From contig NZ_JPOG01000001.1 in NCBI RefSeq assembly GCF_000733765.1, positions 1,860,001-1,924,000 of the forward strand: a stretch of 64,000 nucleotides of DNA. The letters run 5' to 3'. The position numbers and the translations under genes were made by a program. This stretch comes from Algiphilus aromaticivorans DG1253. Its GTDB lineage: Bacteria; Pseudomonadota; Gammaproteobacteria; Nevskiales; Nevskiaceae. Each line of letters starts with the position of its first letter. Within the stretch, counting starts at the first letter, position 1. Positions 37,744 through 47,889 of the stretch are shown here, piece after piece. The notes beneath the pieces were generated by a model that was not told the DNA's origin, made no database searches, and was given only the letters and a program-made list of their open reading frames with translations.

Positions 37744-38673
37744 TCAGCCGCGCGGATGATGCTCGGCGTGCAGGCGCTTCAGACGCGCCCGTGCGACATG
37801 CGTGTAAATCTGGGTGGTGTCGAGATTACTGTGCCCAAGCAGCATCTGCACAGCGCGCAGGTCGGCCCCGTGGTCGAGCAAGTGGGTCGCGAAGGCGTGG
37901 CGCAGGCTGTGCGGCGACAGCTTGCCGCTGATGCCCGCCGCCGTGGCGTGTAGACGAATACGCTGCCAGGCATTCTGCCGGCTCATGGCGTGCCCGCGCC
38001 GCGACAGCAACAGGGCCTCGTCCGGGCGCGGGCCGGCGAGCATCGGACGCGCTTCGCGCAGGTACCGGGCCAACCAGTAGGCCGCCTCATCGCCCACCGG
38101 CACAAGGCGCTCGCGCCGTCCCTTGCCCATCACCTGCACTAGGCCTTGCTGCGCCGAGTAGGCGTGCAACGGCAGACCGACCGATTCGCTGACACGCAAG
38201 CCGGTCGCGTACATCAGCTCCAGCCAGGCGCGGTCGCGGAGCCCGACCGGATCATCGATATCAGGCGCGGCCAGCAAGGCCTCGACCTGGCCCGCGCTCA
38301 GAGTCGCCGGCAGAGCACGCGGCAGATGCGGGCTCTTAAGCCGCGCGGCCGGGTCATCACTCCGGCGACCACTGCGCAGCAGCCAAGCATAGAAGCGCCG
38401 CAGTGCGCTCTGCGCGCGCGCCTGCGAGCGCGCTCCGAAACCGCCGCTCGCGCTGCGCGCGGCCAGATAATCGCGCAAATCGGACAATCGCGCCTCGCCG
38501 AGGCAAACGTCGCTCGCCGAAAGCCAGCGCGCCGCCGCGCGTAAATCGGTCGCATAGGCCGCGCGCGAGGCGCGCGCCAGGCCATCTTCCAGCCAGAGCG
38601 CCTCGTCGAAGGCAGCCAGTAGCGCCTCATCCGTGGCGTCGATGCCCTTTGCGGTATTCGCCTTCTCCGTCAT
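37744..38673 (-). CDS. xerD: XerD, site-specific recombinase
   Basis: 309 residues. N-terminal SAM-like domain and catalytic domain with all tyrosine recombinase residues: Arg in MYATGLRVSE, HSLRHAFATHLLDHG, LLGHSNLDTTQIYTHV with the nucleophile Tyr. With XerC it resolves chromosome dimers at dif. The xerD-dsbC pairing supports XerD rather than XerC. Divergent from the acyltransferase gene (73-bp gap). Confidence 0.96.
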   Translation of the reverse strand: MTEKANTAKGIDATDEALLAAFDEALWLEDGLARASRAAYATDLRAAARWLSASDVCLGEARLSDLRDYLAARSASGGFGARSQARAQSALRRFYAWLLRSGRRSDDPAARLKSPHLPRALPATLSAGQVEALLAAPDIDDPVGLRDRAWLELMYATGLRVSESVGLPLHAYSAQQGLVQVMGKGRRERLVPVGDEAAYWLARYLREARPMLAGPRPDEALLLSRRGHAMSRQNAWQRIRLHATAAGISGKLSPHSLRHAFATHLLDHGADLRAVQMLLGHSNLDTTQIYTHVARARLKRLHAEHHPRG

Positions 38674-38746
38674 CGGGCGCTGCGATCTCGGATCATTGTG
38701 TAATGTTACGCGCCATGTTCAGAGACACCCCACAGGCGACGCGGCG

Positions 38747-39496
38747 ATGAGCGCCCCGCAACCGCTTCAGCGCGCCCTAGGCGCGCTCTACGGTGGCTGG
38801 TGCGCGCTCATATTCGGCCTTCTCATATTCGGCCTTCTCAGCGCCTGCGTACTGCTTGCGCCCGGCGTGCAACGTCGGCGCCGCGTTGCCGGATTGGTCA
38901 TCCGCGCCACCCTGTGGCTTTGCGCCTCGCCGCTACGGGTGGAAGGCGTCATGCCCGCAACGAAGCCGGTCATGGTGGTTGCGAATCACGCCAGCTATCT
39001 CGACGGCCTGGTGCTCACCGCCGCGCTGGGGCCGGAGGTCAGCTATGTCGTCAAGGACGATGCCAGCAGCTGGCCGCTGGTCGGGCGCGTACTGCAACGC
39101 CTCGGCGTCGTCTTCATCGCCCGCGATGAAGTCCAGATGAGCGCGCGGCAAACACGCACTCTTCTCAAGCGCATGCGCGCTGGCGACTCGCTCGGCATCT
39201 TTCCGGAAGGGACCTTCCGCGCCGAGCCCGGCCTGCTCCCCTTCAAGCTGGGTGCCTTCATGCTGGCCGCGCGCACGGGCACAATTATCGTGCCGGTAGC
39301 GATCCGCGGCTCCCGCGAATTCTACGGTCACGATGCACGGCTGCCGACGCGCAGCCCGATCACGGTCGCCATCCTGCCACCGGAGCCCTGCGACGGCATC
39401 TCCGCCGAGGCGCTGGCCAAGCGTGTGCGCCGACGGATGCAGCAGGCGCTCCCCGAAGAACACCCGTCCGTCGCCGGGGAAGAGGTGGCAGCATGA
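38747..39496 (+). CDS. PlsC-like lysophospholipid acyltransferase
   Basis: 249 residues from ATG 38747. An N-terminal membrane segment (LIFGLLIFGLLSACVLLAPG) precedes the acyltransferase domain: catalytic NHASYLDG (H-x4-D) and FPEGTFRAEPGLLPFKLGAF. Transfers acyl chains to lysophosphatidate or a similar acceptor. First gene of a three-gene operon with 4-bp overlaps to the FAD oxidase and zapE. Confidence 0.92.
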   Translation: MSAPQPLQRALGALYGGWCALIFGLLIFGLLSACVLLAPGVQRRRRVAGLVIRATLWLCASPLRVEGVMPATKPVMVVANHASYLDGLVLTAALGPEVSYVVKDDASSWPLVGRVLQRLGVVFIARDEVQMSARQTRTLLKRMRAGDSLGIFPEGTFRAEPGLLPFKLGAFMLAARTGTIIVPVAIRGSREFYGHDARLPTRSPITVAILPPEPCDGISAEALAKRVRRRMQQALPEEHPSVAGEEVAA

Positions 39497-40794
39497 AACC
39501 GCTCCGACTGGTGCGACGCGGCATCGCGCGCCGGCGCGCCGGTGGTGGTGAGCACGCGCCGCGCTTCATCACCACGCCCGCCGTGCTGGAGCAGATCCAG
39601 CGCGAGGTGGCCTACGCGGCAGAAACCGGCAGTCACCTGCGAGTGGCGGGCCGCGGACATACACGAGCACCGATGTGTCGCTGCGACGACGGCTTGCTGC
39701 AGCTATCGCGCTTCACCGGCCTGGAGGAAGTCGATGCGGTGCACGGCATCGTCTGGGTCCGTGCCGGCACACGCATGGCACAGCTGGCACGCGAGCTGGC
39801 CGGCTACGGAATGATGCTGCCGACCCTGGGCTGGCCGGGGAACGAGAGTATCGGTGGGGCCGTCTCCATCGGCAGCTACGGCCTCGGCACCGGCGACAAT
39901 CGCCACGCCTGCCCCGTTGTCGGGCTACGCATGATCGGCGCCGACGGCGCGCTTTTCTCCATCGGCGCACAGGAGGCACGGCTGCCGGTGGCGCGCGTCA
40001 GCCTCGGCACCCTGGGCGTGCTGACCCACGTCGGCCTGCGCTGCGTACCGGCGACGCACATGCGCGCGCGCGTCGCACGCGGCTCACTTTCCGCGGCACT
40101 GAAGCGCGTCGAAGCCACCCGCGCGCACGACTACGTCGAGTGGTACTGGCACGCCCACGGCGACGACATTCGCATCCGCACCATCGATCGTCGGCCGCGC
40201 CGCCCACCCTCGCAGCGCGGCCGACCACTGGATTCCGGCGCCGCACGCCTGCGCAGCGCCGCGCTGCGGCTGGCCGACGCCCTGCCACAGGTGAGCCGTC
40301 GCCTGCCCAGGCGCCTGATTCCCGAGCGCGCCCGCGTGCCGAAGGATGTGGATGCCGCCTACAGTTGGCAGCTCTTCGCCGATTCCAGTCTCGGCAGCCT
40401 GGGCTACGCCCTGCCGGTAAGCGAGCTCGGCGATGTGCTGGAATCGCTGGGCGGCGTCATGCGCGCGCTGGACCCGCGCGACCGGGTTCTGCTGCGGGTG
40501 CGCTACATCTGTGCCGACGATGGCGCGCTGTCGCCGGCCTACGGGCAGGAAACCGCTGTCGTGCACCTCACGGCCGCCGAAGGCGCCCGCGAACACGCCG
40601 AGGCCGCAGGTGAGATCTTCGACCGCGCCGGCGCCCGTCCACTGTGGAGCATGCCGGTAGAGCATCACGCCGCAGACCTCGCCGCGCGCTTCCCGCTCTG
40701 GGAGGATTTCGCGACGCTACGCGCCGATCTGGACCCGCGCGGGCTCTTCCTCAACGATTATCTCGCCGGACTGTTCGGCGTATCGGAGCCATGA
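39493..40794 (+). CDS. FAD-linked oxidase of the aldono-lactone oxidase type
   Basis: 433 residues. The FAD-binding PCMH domain has LRVAGRGHTRAPM (the His often carries covalent FAD), WVRAGTRMAQLARELAGYG and GNESIGGAVSIGSYGLGTG. The C-terminal half resembles D-arabinono/L-gulono-lactone oxidases, ending LDPRGLFLNDYLAGLFG. It oxidises a sugar lactone or related alcohol with oxygen or another acceptor. It overlaps plsC (ATGA at 39493) and zapE (ATGA at 40791). The link to phospholipid acylation is not obvious. Confidence 0.85.
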   Translation: MKPLRLVRRGIARRRAGGGEHAPRFITTPAVLEQIQREVAYAAETGSHLRVAGRGHTRAPMCRCDDGLLQLSRFTGLEEVDAVHGIVWVRAGTRMAQLARELAGYGMMLPTLGWPGNESIGGAVSIGSYGLGTGDNRHACPVVGLRMIGADGALFSIGAQEARLPVARVSLGTLGVLTHVGLRCVPATHMRARVARGSLSAALKRVEATRAHDYVEWYWHAHGDDIRIRTIDRRPRRPPSQRGRPLDSGAARLRSAALRLADALPQVSRRLPRRLIPERARVPKDVDAAYSWQLFADSSLGSLGYALPVSELGDVLESLGGVMRALDPRDRVLLRVRYICADDGALSPAYGQETAVVHLTAAEGAREHAEAAGEIFDRAGARPLWSMPVEHHAADLAARFPLWEDFATLRADLDPRGLFLNDYLAGLFGVSEP

Positions 40795-41900
40795 GCGGCA
40801 GCAAAAGCAAGGACAGCCCGCTTCGACGCTACGAGCAGGCCCTGGCGACTGGGCAGCTGCAGGCCGACCCCGGCCAGGAGAAGGCCGTGCAGGCCTTCGA
40901 GCGCATCCACCGCGAACTGGCGGGAAGCCCGGCGCCGCGACGCAAGCTCTTCAACCGCGGGCGCGGTAGCTGGCCGCCGGTACAGGGGCTTTACCTCTGG
41001 GGTGGCGTCGGCCGCGGCAAGACCATGCTGATGGACAGCTTTCATGCCAGCCTGCCGATCAGCGAGGTGCGGCGCACGCATTTCCATCGATTCATGCTGG
41101 AGGTACACGCGCGCCGGCGCGGCTATCTCGACGAACAGGACCCGGTCGCGCTCATCGCCGAGGAGCTGGCGCGCGAGCTGCGCGTGCTCTGCTTCGACGA
41201 GTTCTTTGTCTCGGACATCGCCGACGCCATGATCCTGGCGCGACTGACCGAAGTGCTGTTCCGGCAGGGCGTCACGCTGGTGGCCACCAGCAACGTCGCG
41301 CCCGACGATCTCTATCGCGATGGCCTGCAGCGCGAGCGCTTCCTGCCCGCCATCGATCGCATCAAGCAGCACTGCGCAGTCATGGAGCTGGACAGCCCCA
41401 ACGACTTCCGTCTGCGCACCCTGGAAGGTGCTCCGCTGTACCTGCACCCCTGCGACGAAACGGCGATGCAATCGCTGGCCGCCGAGTTCACTGCGCTGGC
41501 TCCCGGCCAGATCACGGCCGAACCAGTCACGCTGGAGATCAACGGCCGCCGCGTCGAGGCTCTGGGCGCGGTCGACGACGTCGCCTGGTTCGCCTTCGCC
41601 GAACTCTGCCAGAGCGCGCGAGCGGCCTCGGACTACATAGCGCTGGCGCGCGAGTACCAGACCGTACTGCTATCCGGCGTGCCGCAGCTCGACCGCTCGC
41701 TGGAGGACAGCGCCCGGCGCTTCCTGCATCTGGTCGACGAGTTCTACGACCGCAACGTCAAGCTGGTCATCGCCGCGGATGCGCCACTGGATGCGCTGTA
41801 CACCGGCGACAAGCTGCGCTTCGAATTCCAGCGCACGGTTTCGCGACTGACAGAGATGCAGTCGCACGACTATCTGGCGCGCGCGCACCGCCCGGTCTAA
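40791..41900 (+). CDS. zapE: ZapE (AFG1-like) cell-division ATPase
   Basis: 369 residues from ATG 40791. Walker A GGVGRGKT (71-78), Walker B VLCFDEFFVSD, and the sensor region LVATSNVAPDDLYRDGLQR are AFG1/ZapE hallmarks. ZapE interacts with FtsZ and acts under stress and low oxygen. Last gene of the plsC/oxidase/zapE run. It converges on the glutamate dehydrogenase gene across a 43-bp gap. Confidence 0.95.
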   Translation: MSGSKSKDSPLRRYEQALATGQLQADPGQEKAVQAFERIHRELAGSPAPRRKLFNRGRGSWPPVQGLYLWGGVGRGKTMLMDSFHASLPISEVRRTHFHRFMLEVHARRRGYLDEQDPVALIAEELARELRVLCFDEFFVSDIADAMILARLTEVLFRQGVTLVATSNVAPDDLYRDGLQRERFLPAIDRIKQHCAVMELDSPNDFRLRTLEGAPLYLHPCDETAMQSLAAEFTALAPGQITAEPVTLEINGRRVEALGAVDDVAWFAFAELCQSARAASDYIALAREYQTVLLSGVPQLDRSLEDSARRFLHLVDEFYDRNVKLVIAADAPLDALYTGDKLRFEFQRTVSRLTEMQSHDYLARAHRPV

Positions 41901-41943
41901 GCGCCGGCGCTCTGTCCCGCCGGCAAGGGGCGCGCGGACGCGC

Positions 41944-44900
41944 TCAGAACATGCGGATCTGCCGCAGGGCCCGCACCCCCACGGACAGCGACATGAAGTC
42001 CTGCGGCGTATGCCCGCGCAGCGCCTCGATGCGCGCCAACGCATCAGTGGCCGCAGTTCCGTGCGCCTCCAGCCAGATTTCGACGCGCGCCGCCGGCTCG
42101 CCCGGCTCGGTCTCGGCCAGCACGCGCTCGACGATGCGCCGGTGCAGACGATAGGTGTCCTCCCGCAGATTGGCACGCGCCAGCGCCTGGTAACGCCCTT
42201 CCACGTTCAGCGCCACGATGGCCGATAGCAGCCAGACGATGCGCAGACGCTCGCCGAGCGCGAAGTAGACGCCGGCGGCCTGCTCGGGGGCGCTGCCGGT
42301 GGCCCCGGCCGCCTGCACGATGTCCGGGAAGCTGCCGCAGACCAGCGTATCGGCATAGGCACGCGCAACCGCCTCGGGCACGCCGTCCTCTCGCCACTGC
42401 TTGACCGCCGCGTCCCAGTCCTCACGGTAGGCTGGCGGCAGTGCGTCAGGCAGCAGTCCGGCCAGCGTCTGCAACGGTGCCTGCAATCGGTCCAGCGCCT
42501 GCTGCAGCGGCCGATCCGCGTGGTGCTCGGCCAGCGCCCAGGCCGTGACGTGCTTCATCAGCCCGATCAGGCGCTGGTAGAGCCGCAGCTGCACCTTGCC
42601 GTCGATCTGCCCGTCCAGGGCATCGGCTTGCCCGGCGAGCACATCACCTTCCATCAACTGCCAAGCCAGCGCGAAGGCACGCACCACCTGCGGCCGCCGA
42701 GCGCCCTGATCCTCGGCCAGGCGATGCGCGAAGCTGAAGCCCATGCGGTTGACAAGTTGGTTGGCCTGACCGGTAGCTATAAGCTCCCGGCGCAGACGGT
42801 GACTACGCAACGCTTCGGCGTAGTCCCTCCGCATGGCAGCGGGAAAGTACTCCAGAAGCTGGGCCTCGAATGCAGGATCATCGGGCACATCGGACGCCAG
42901 CAAATCATCGAATAGTGCGTTCTTGGCATAGGCCAGCACGACGGCAATCTCGGGCCGGGTCAGACCCTGCCGCTGGCTGCGCCGCTCGGCGAGCTGCTCG
43001 TCATCGGGCAGGAACTCGACGCTCCGGCTGAGGCCGGCCTCGCGCTCCAGCGTTCGCATGGTGTGGGCATGCTCGTCCAGGCGCACCGGCGCCTCCGCAC
43101 TGATCAGGCTGACGGCCAGGCTCTGCTCATGGCTATCCGCGAGCACGGCCTGGGCGACGTCTTCGGTCATCGTCTCCAGCAGCGCATCACGCTCCGGCCG
43201 TTCCAGCTCACCGGCGGCCATGCAGGCGTTGAGCGGGATCTTGATGTTGACCTCGCGGTCCGAGGAATGCACGCCGCCGGAGTTGTCGATGGCATCGGTA
43301 TTGATGTAGCCGCCGGCCCCGTCGCGGCCGAGCTGGGCGTACTCGATGCGACCGAGCTGCGTGCAGCCGAGATTGCCGCCCTCGCCCACCACGCTGCAGC
43401 GCAACTCGCGGCCGTCGACGCGGATAGCGTCATTCGCGCGGTCGCCCACCGACTGATGCGATTCGCCTCGAGCCTTGACGTAAGTGCCGATGCCGCCGTT
43501 CCAGAGCAATTCCACCGGCGCGCTCAGGATGGCGCGCAGCAGCTCGTTGGGTCGCACGGCCTCGGCATCGATACCCAGCGCGGCGCGTACCTGCGACGAC
43601 AGCTGGATACGCTTGGCGTCACGCGACCAGATGCCGCCGCCTTCGCTGATCTTGGAACGGTCGTAGTCCTCCCAGCTGGAGCGGCCCATGTCGAAGAGGC
43701 GCTTGCGCTCCGCAAAGCTGGTCGCCGGATCCGGATCCGGATCGATGAAGATATGCAGGTGGTTGAATGCAGCCACCAGCCGGATCTGCTCGGACAGCAG
43801 CATGCCGTTGCCGAAGACGTCGCCCGACATGTCACCGATGCCGACCACCGTGAAGGGCTCGGACTGGATGTCCTTGCCCAGCTCGCGGAAGTGGCGCTTG
43901 ACCGACTCCCAGGCGCCGCGGGCGGTAATGCCCATGGCCTTGTGGTCATAGCCGGCGCTTCCGCCCGACGCGAAGGCATCACCCAGCCAGAAGTCGTACT
44001 CGGCCGCCAGGGCATTGGCGGTGTCCGAAAAAGTGGCCGTGCCCTTGTCAGCGGCCACCACCAGATAGGGATCGTCGCCGTCGGCACGCAGCACGCGTTG
44101 CGGTGGCACCACTTCCTTGCCGACGCGGTTGTCCGTAATGTCCAGCAGCCCGCGCACGAAGATCTGATAGCAGGCCTTGCCGGCTGCGGCGAAGGCCTCT
44201 CGATCCGCGAAGCCGCGTTGCTTGACCACGAAGCCTCCCTTGGCGCCTACCGGCACGATGATGGCGTTCTTCACCATCTGCGCCTTCATCAGGCCGAGCA
44301 CCTCGGTTCGGAAGTCGGCCGGCCGGTCCGACCAGCGCAGGCCGCCACGCGCCACCAAGCCTCCGCGCAGATGCACACCCTCGACCTCGGGGGCGTAGAC
44401 GAAAGCCTCGAAGACTGGGCGCGGCTCGGGAAGCTCCGGCATACGGCCGGGGTCGAGCTTGATGGCCACGCGTGACTTGGGCTGCCCGTTTGCGTCCGGT
44501 TGATAGTAGTTCGTGCGCAGCGTTGCCTCGACCACGCCCAGATAAGCACGCAGGCCGCGGTCGGCGTCCAGCGACGCAACAGCCTCCAGCGCCTCGCCCA
44601 GGCGCGCGCGCACCGCTTCGATATCAGCCTCGCGATCGCCGCGCAGATCGGGATCGAAGCGCGCAGCGAAAAGCGCCACGAGATCGCGCGCAATGGCCGG
44701 ATGCTCGGCGAGCAGCGACTCCAGCATATGACGACCGTAGGGCAGGCCCGTCTGCAACAGATAGCGCGTCAGCGTGCGCAGCAGCACGATACGGCGCGAA
44801 CTCAGACCCGCGCCCAGCACCAGGCGATGCAGCCCATCGTCCTCGGTCTCGCCGGCTATGCAGCGCGACAGGGCCTCTTCGAAGAGGCGCTTCTGTGCGG

Positions 44901-46749
44901 CCGGCTCGATGGCGCAATCGCCCGCGAAGCGCACGTCGAAGATCTGCACCCAGAGCGTCGCGCCCGCCCCCTTCGGCTGAACCGGGTGCGGTGACTGGCG
45001 ATGCACGCGCATGCCGAAGTGCTCCAGCGTCGGCAGGATGTCGGAAAGCACCATCGGCGCGCCGTGGGCGTAGAGGCGCAACTCCGTGGGGCACGATGGG
45101 CCCACGGCCGCTTCGTCAATCACGAGCCTCGAAAACAGTGGCTTATCGGCGCTGAGCTGCATCAGGCAGTGCACATCCAGCGCAGCCGTAACCGGCGAGT
45201 TCTCCTGCTGATAGCCCGCGTCGAATGCCTCCAGGAAGGACAGCGCCAGGGTGCTTTCTGCCTGCGCACCAAGGGCGGCGCGCAGCTTCTCCGGCCAGCT
45301 GCGAGTGGCCTCCTGCAGATGACTCTCGATCGCCGCTACGTCGACCTCGCGCTCACGGCTGCTGCTGACGTGTACGATGACGTGCAAGCGCGCGAAGTTC
45401 TCGCCGCGCGGGAACTCGACACTGCGCTCGATGCGGTCGCCGTCGAGTTGCGCGCGCAGCTCCTCGCAAAGCGTGTCGCGCAGCTCAGCGGAATAGCGCT
45501 CGCGCGGTAGGAAGAGCAGCGCCGAGTAGAAGCGCCCGTAGCGGTCGCGACGCAGGAAGAGCCGCAGTCGATGGCGGTCGCGCAGCGCGCGCACGCCATT
45601 GCACACCCGCGTCAGCTCTTCTTCGGAGGACTGGAATAACTCGTCGCGTGGCAGCTGATGCAGGATGTCGCGCAGCTTTTTGCCCGAATGCGAGCCCGGC
45701 GACAGACGCGAGCGGCGCAACACTTCCTGCACGCGCTGACGAACCACCGGGATGTTTTGTGGCCGGTCGATATAGACGTCACCCGAGAACAATCCGATGA
45801 AACGGTGCGTGCCGCGCAAACGGCCGTCGGCGTCCAACTGCTTGATGGAGATGGCATCCAGTGTCAGCGGATGGTGGATGTGCGAGCGCGCGTTGGCCTT
45901 GGTCACCACGACAAGCCGAGGCGACGCCGCGTAACGATTCAGCGTCTCTGCCGACGCGAGCAGGCGCTCGATGTCGCCGAAGCAGGCGTCCGGCCGCAGC
46001 AGTCCGAGACAGCTTTCGGCGGCAACCCGAACATTGCGCGCTTCCTTGCCACCTTCGGCCTCGGCGAAGGCGTAGCCGAGAAAGGTGAAGTGATGCTCGG
46101 CGAGCCATGTGGCGAACTCGCGCGCCTCGTCGATCCACTCGGGCTTGAGCTCGCCCAGCGGCGGCTGCAGCGTATCGGCGATATCCGTGCAGCGTTGCCG
46201 CATGGCGGGAAAGTCGGCAGCGATCAGCGCAATATCGCGCAGCGCCTGCTCGGCACGCGCTCGCAGCGCCTCGTAGTCCTCGGCTGCCGGCAACGGCGTG
46301 ATCTCCATGCATACCAGAGATTCCGGTTGGCCACCGTCGTCGTCCTCGAGAGCGAGCAACGCACCGGCTTCGTCGCGCCGAACGCGCAGCACCGGATGCA
46401 CCGACCAATCCACCGAGCTGCCGGTATCGCGCACGGCGATGGAAAGACTGTCCACCACGAAGGGCATGTCATCGCAGAGGCTTTCGAGCCGTGCCAGCGC
46501 CGTCGGATCGTCTTGCGGCGGCGGCGTGATCCGCACCACAGGCTCGCCGGGCGAGCGCCGTCTGACGAGATCGTGCTGCGCGCAGACTATGGCCGCCAGC
46601 GCCTCCGGCGAGCGTTGCGTCAGGATCTCGTGCGAAGCCGCCGCGAAATAGCGGGCCGCGAAATCGCGCAAAGCCTCGGCACTGCCGTCGCCCGCCAGGC
46701 ACCTGTCGACGCTGGCCAGAAGCAGCTCGTGCTGCGACTCATCGGACAT
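41944..46749 (-). CDS. gdhB: NAD-specific glutamate dehydrogenase, large (180-kDa) class
   Basis: 1601 residues, the expected size for the GDH180 class. N-terminal ACT-like regulatory repeats precede the catalytic region (GGLRWSDRPADFRTEVLGLMKAQMVKNAIIVPVGAKGGFVVK; then ADKGTATFSDTAN, GIGDMSGDVFGNGML, LWNGGIGTYVKA) and a long C-terminal helical part. It deaminates glutamate to 2-oxoglutarate with NAD and feeds the TCA cycle. Monocistronic; its start lies 99 bp downstream of the end of the GST-like gene on the same strand. Confidence 0.97.
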   Translation of the reverse strand: MSDESQHELLLASVDRCLAGDGSAEALRDFAARYFAAASHEILTQRSPEALAAIVCAQHDLVRRRSPGEPVVRITPPPQDDPTALARLESLCDDMPFVVDSLSIAVRDTGSSVDWSVHPVLRVRRDEAGALLALEDDDGGQPESLVCMEITPLPAAEDYEALRARAEQALRDIALIAADFPAMRQRCTDIADTLQPPLGELKPEWIDEAREFATWLAEHHFTFLGYAFAEAEGGKEARNVRVAAESCLGLLRPDACFGDIERLLASAETLNRYAASPRLVVVTKANARSHIHHPLTLDAISIKQLDADGRLRGTHRFIGLFSGDVYIDRPQNIPVVRQRVQEVLRRSRLSPGSHSGKKLRDILHQLPRDELFQSSEEELTRVCNGVRALRDRHRLRLFLRRDRYGRFYSALLFLPRERYSAELRDTLCEELRAQLDGDRIERSVEFPRGENFARLHVIVHVSSSREREVDVAAIESHLQEATRSWPEKLRAALGAQAESTLALSFLEAFDAGYQQENSPVTAALDVHCLMQLSADKPLFSRLVIDEAAVGPSCPTELRLYAHGAPMVLSDILPTLEHFGMRVHRQSPHPVQPKGAGATLWVQIFDVRFAGDCAIEPAAQKRLFEEALSRCIAGETEDDGLHRLVLGAGLSSRRIVLLRTLTRYLLQTGLPYGRHMLESLLAEHPAIARDLVALFAARFDPDLRGDREADIEAVRARLGEALEAVASLDADRGLRAYLGVVEATLRTNYYQPDANGQPKSRVAIKLDPGRMPELPEPRPVFEAFVYAPEVEGVHLRGGLVARGGLRWSDRPADFRTEVLGLMKAQMVKNAIIVPVGAKGGFVVKQRGFADREAFAAAGKACYQIFVRGLLDITDNRVGKEVVPPQRVLRADGDDPYLVVAADKGTATFSDTANALAAEYDFWLGDAFASGGSAGYDHKAMGITARGAWESVKRHFRELGKDIQSEPFTVVGIGDMSGDVFGNGMLLSEQIRLVAAFNHLHIFIDPDPDPATSFAERKRLFDMGRSSWEDYDRSKISEGGGIWSRDAKRIQLSSQVRAALGIDAEAVRPNELLRAILSAPVELLWNGGIGTYVKARGESHQSVGDRANDAIRVDGRELRCSVVGEGGNLGCTQLGRIEYAQLGRDGAGGYINTDAIDNSGGVHSSDREVNIKIPLNACMAAGELERPERDALLETMTEDVAQAVLADSHEQSLAVSLISAEAPVRLDEHAHTMRTLEREAGLSRSVEFLPDDEQLAERRSQRQGLTRPEIAVVLAYAKNALFDDLLASDVPDDPAFEAQLLEYFPAAMRRDYAEALRSHRLRRELIATGQANQLVNRMGFSFAHRLAEDQGARRPQVVRAFALAWQLMEGDVLAGQADALDGQIDGKVQLRLYQRLIGLMKHVTAWALAEHHADRPLQQALDRLQAPLQTLAGLLPDALPPAYREDWDAAVKQWREDGVPEAVARAYADTLVCGSFPDIVQAAGATGSAPEQAAGVYFALGERLRIVWLLSAIVALNVEGRYQALARANLREDTYRLHRRIVERVLAETEPGEPAARVEIWLEAHGTAATDALARIEALRGHTPQDFMSLSVGVRALRQIRMF

Positions 46750-46848
46750 GGTTGTCTCCCGCCCCTGTTCTGATAAAGGCAGGCTAGCGCATCAACAATC
46801 GCCGCGCGCGTCTTGCAAGGCACAGCGGACTCAGGAGGGCTGCTCTTC

Positions 46849-47505
46849 CTAGAGCGACTGCCGCAACGCGTCGGACTGCGCCTTGGGCGCCGCCGCCTGG
46901 AAGGCCGCCAACGCACTGCAGCTGCGATAGACGGTGCGAACGCGCTTGTAGGGAGTCAGGTCGATGCCGTTCTTCAGCGCGTTGTAGACCTGCGGCACGA
47001 GACAGACATCCGCCAGCGTCGGCGTTTCGCCGTAGCAGAAGGGCGTATCGCTCTGATCGCGCTCCAGTACCGATTCAAGCGCGGCGAAACCGGTGTGGCA
47101 CCAGTGCTCGTACCAACCGCGGCGCTGGTCGTAGCCGAGCTCCATGCTGTCGCGCATGTAACGAAAGACACGCATGATGATCAGCGGTGTGAAATCCGCC
47201 ACCACGGTCTGCGCGAAGCTGCGCACACGCGCGCGCTGCTCGGGACTGCTCGGCAGCAGTGGTCGCTCCGGGTAGCGCTCCTCCAGATACTCAAGGATGG
47301 CGAAGGACTGCGTCACTACCGTCTCGTCCTCCAGCACCAGCGCCGGCACCAGGCCCTGCGGGTTCAGGCGCAGATACTTCTCGTCCTGATGCTGACCGCG
47401 ATCCTGATCGATGTAGCGCGAGTCGTAGTTCACGCCCTTGTGGTTGAGGGCGATGCGCACGCGGTGCGTGGAGATGCTGCGGTAGTAGGTATAGAGCTGG
47501 AGCAT
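46849..47505 (-). CDS. maiA: Maleylacetoacetate isomerase-like glutathione S-transferase
   Basis: 218 residues, zeta-class GST. The thioredoxin-like N-terminal domain has YYRSISTHRVRIALNHKG (the SxxxxRVRIAL active-site segment) and NPQGLVPALVLEDETVVTQSFAILEYLEE; the C-terminal helical domain has CYGETPTLADVCLVPQVYNA. MaiA isomerises maleylacetoacetate in tyrosine breakdown, but no homogentisate pathway gene is next to it, so another GST role is possible. Confidence 0.87.
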   Translation of the reverse strand: MLQLYTYYRSISTHRVRIALNHKGVNYDSRYIDQDRGQHQDEKYLRLNPQGLVPALVLEDETVVTQSFAILEYLEERYPERPLLPSSPEQRARVRSFAQTVVADFTPLIIMRVFRYMRDSMELGYDQRRGWYEHWCHTGFAALESVLERDQSDTPFCYGETPTLADVCLVPQVYNALKNGIDLTPYKRVRTVYRSCSALAAFQAAAPKAQSDALRQSL

Positions 47506-47889
47506 GCTGGCGTCGGCTTGGCATCAAAGTAGGCTGGCGCAGGCTGCGCCCGGCCGTGCACCATGGTAGCCGCGTGCCGCGGTTGGCGCGCGCATGCGAT
47601 GGAGTTTGGCGGCATGCCGGGCAACTGCTGGCTGCACGAGGATGAAGCCGCCCACCAACAGGTGGTCGTCGACCACGATCTACCGCCGAAGCCGCAACGA
47701 AAGCGCTGTTCGGCGCGAGTCCGAGCCCCGGAGCGCATGGCCCTGAAGCCACCGAGCAGTTCCTTATCGATCCGAGGACCGGCGAGTCCTCCGAAGCTGA
47801 TCGCGCCCTATGTGCTGCGAAAACCTCCGGCCACGATCGCAGCGTGTATCGCAGCACCGCGCCGAAACAGGGAGACGGTCGTTGGGTCG
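47506..47889. other. Gap between maiA and the FabR-like gene, no clear gene
   Basis: 384 bp. Frames are open on both strands because of high GC (for example plus 47563-48081 and minus 47291-47911), but none has a good start site or recognisable motif. They overlap real genes antisense or out of frame. It may hold a decayed gene. I see no RNA or repeat. Confidence 0.5.
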
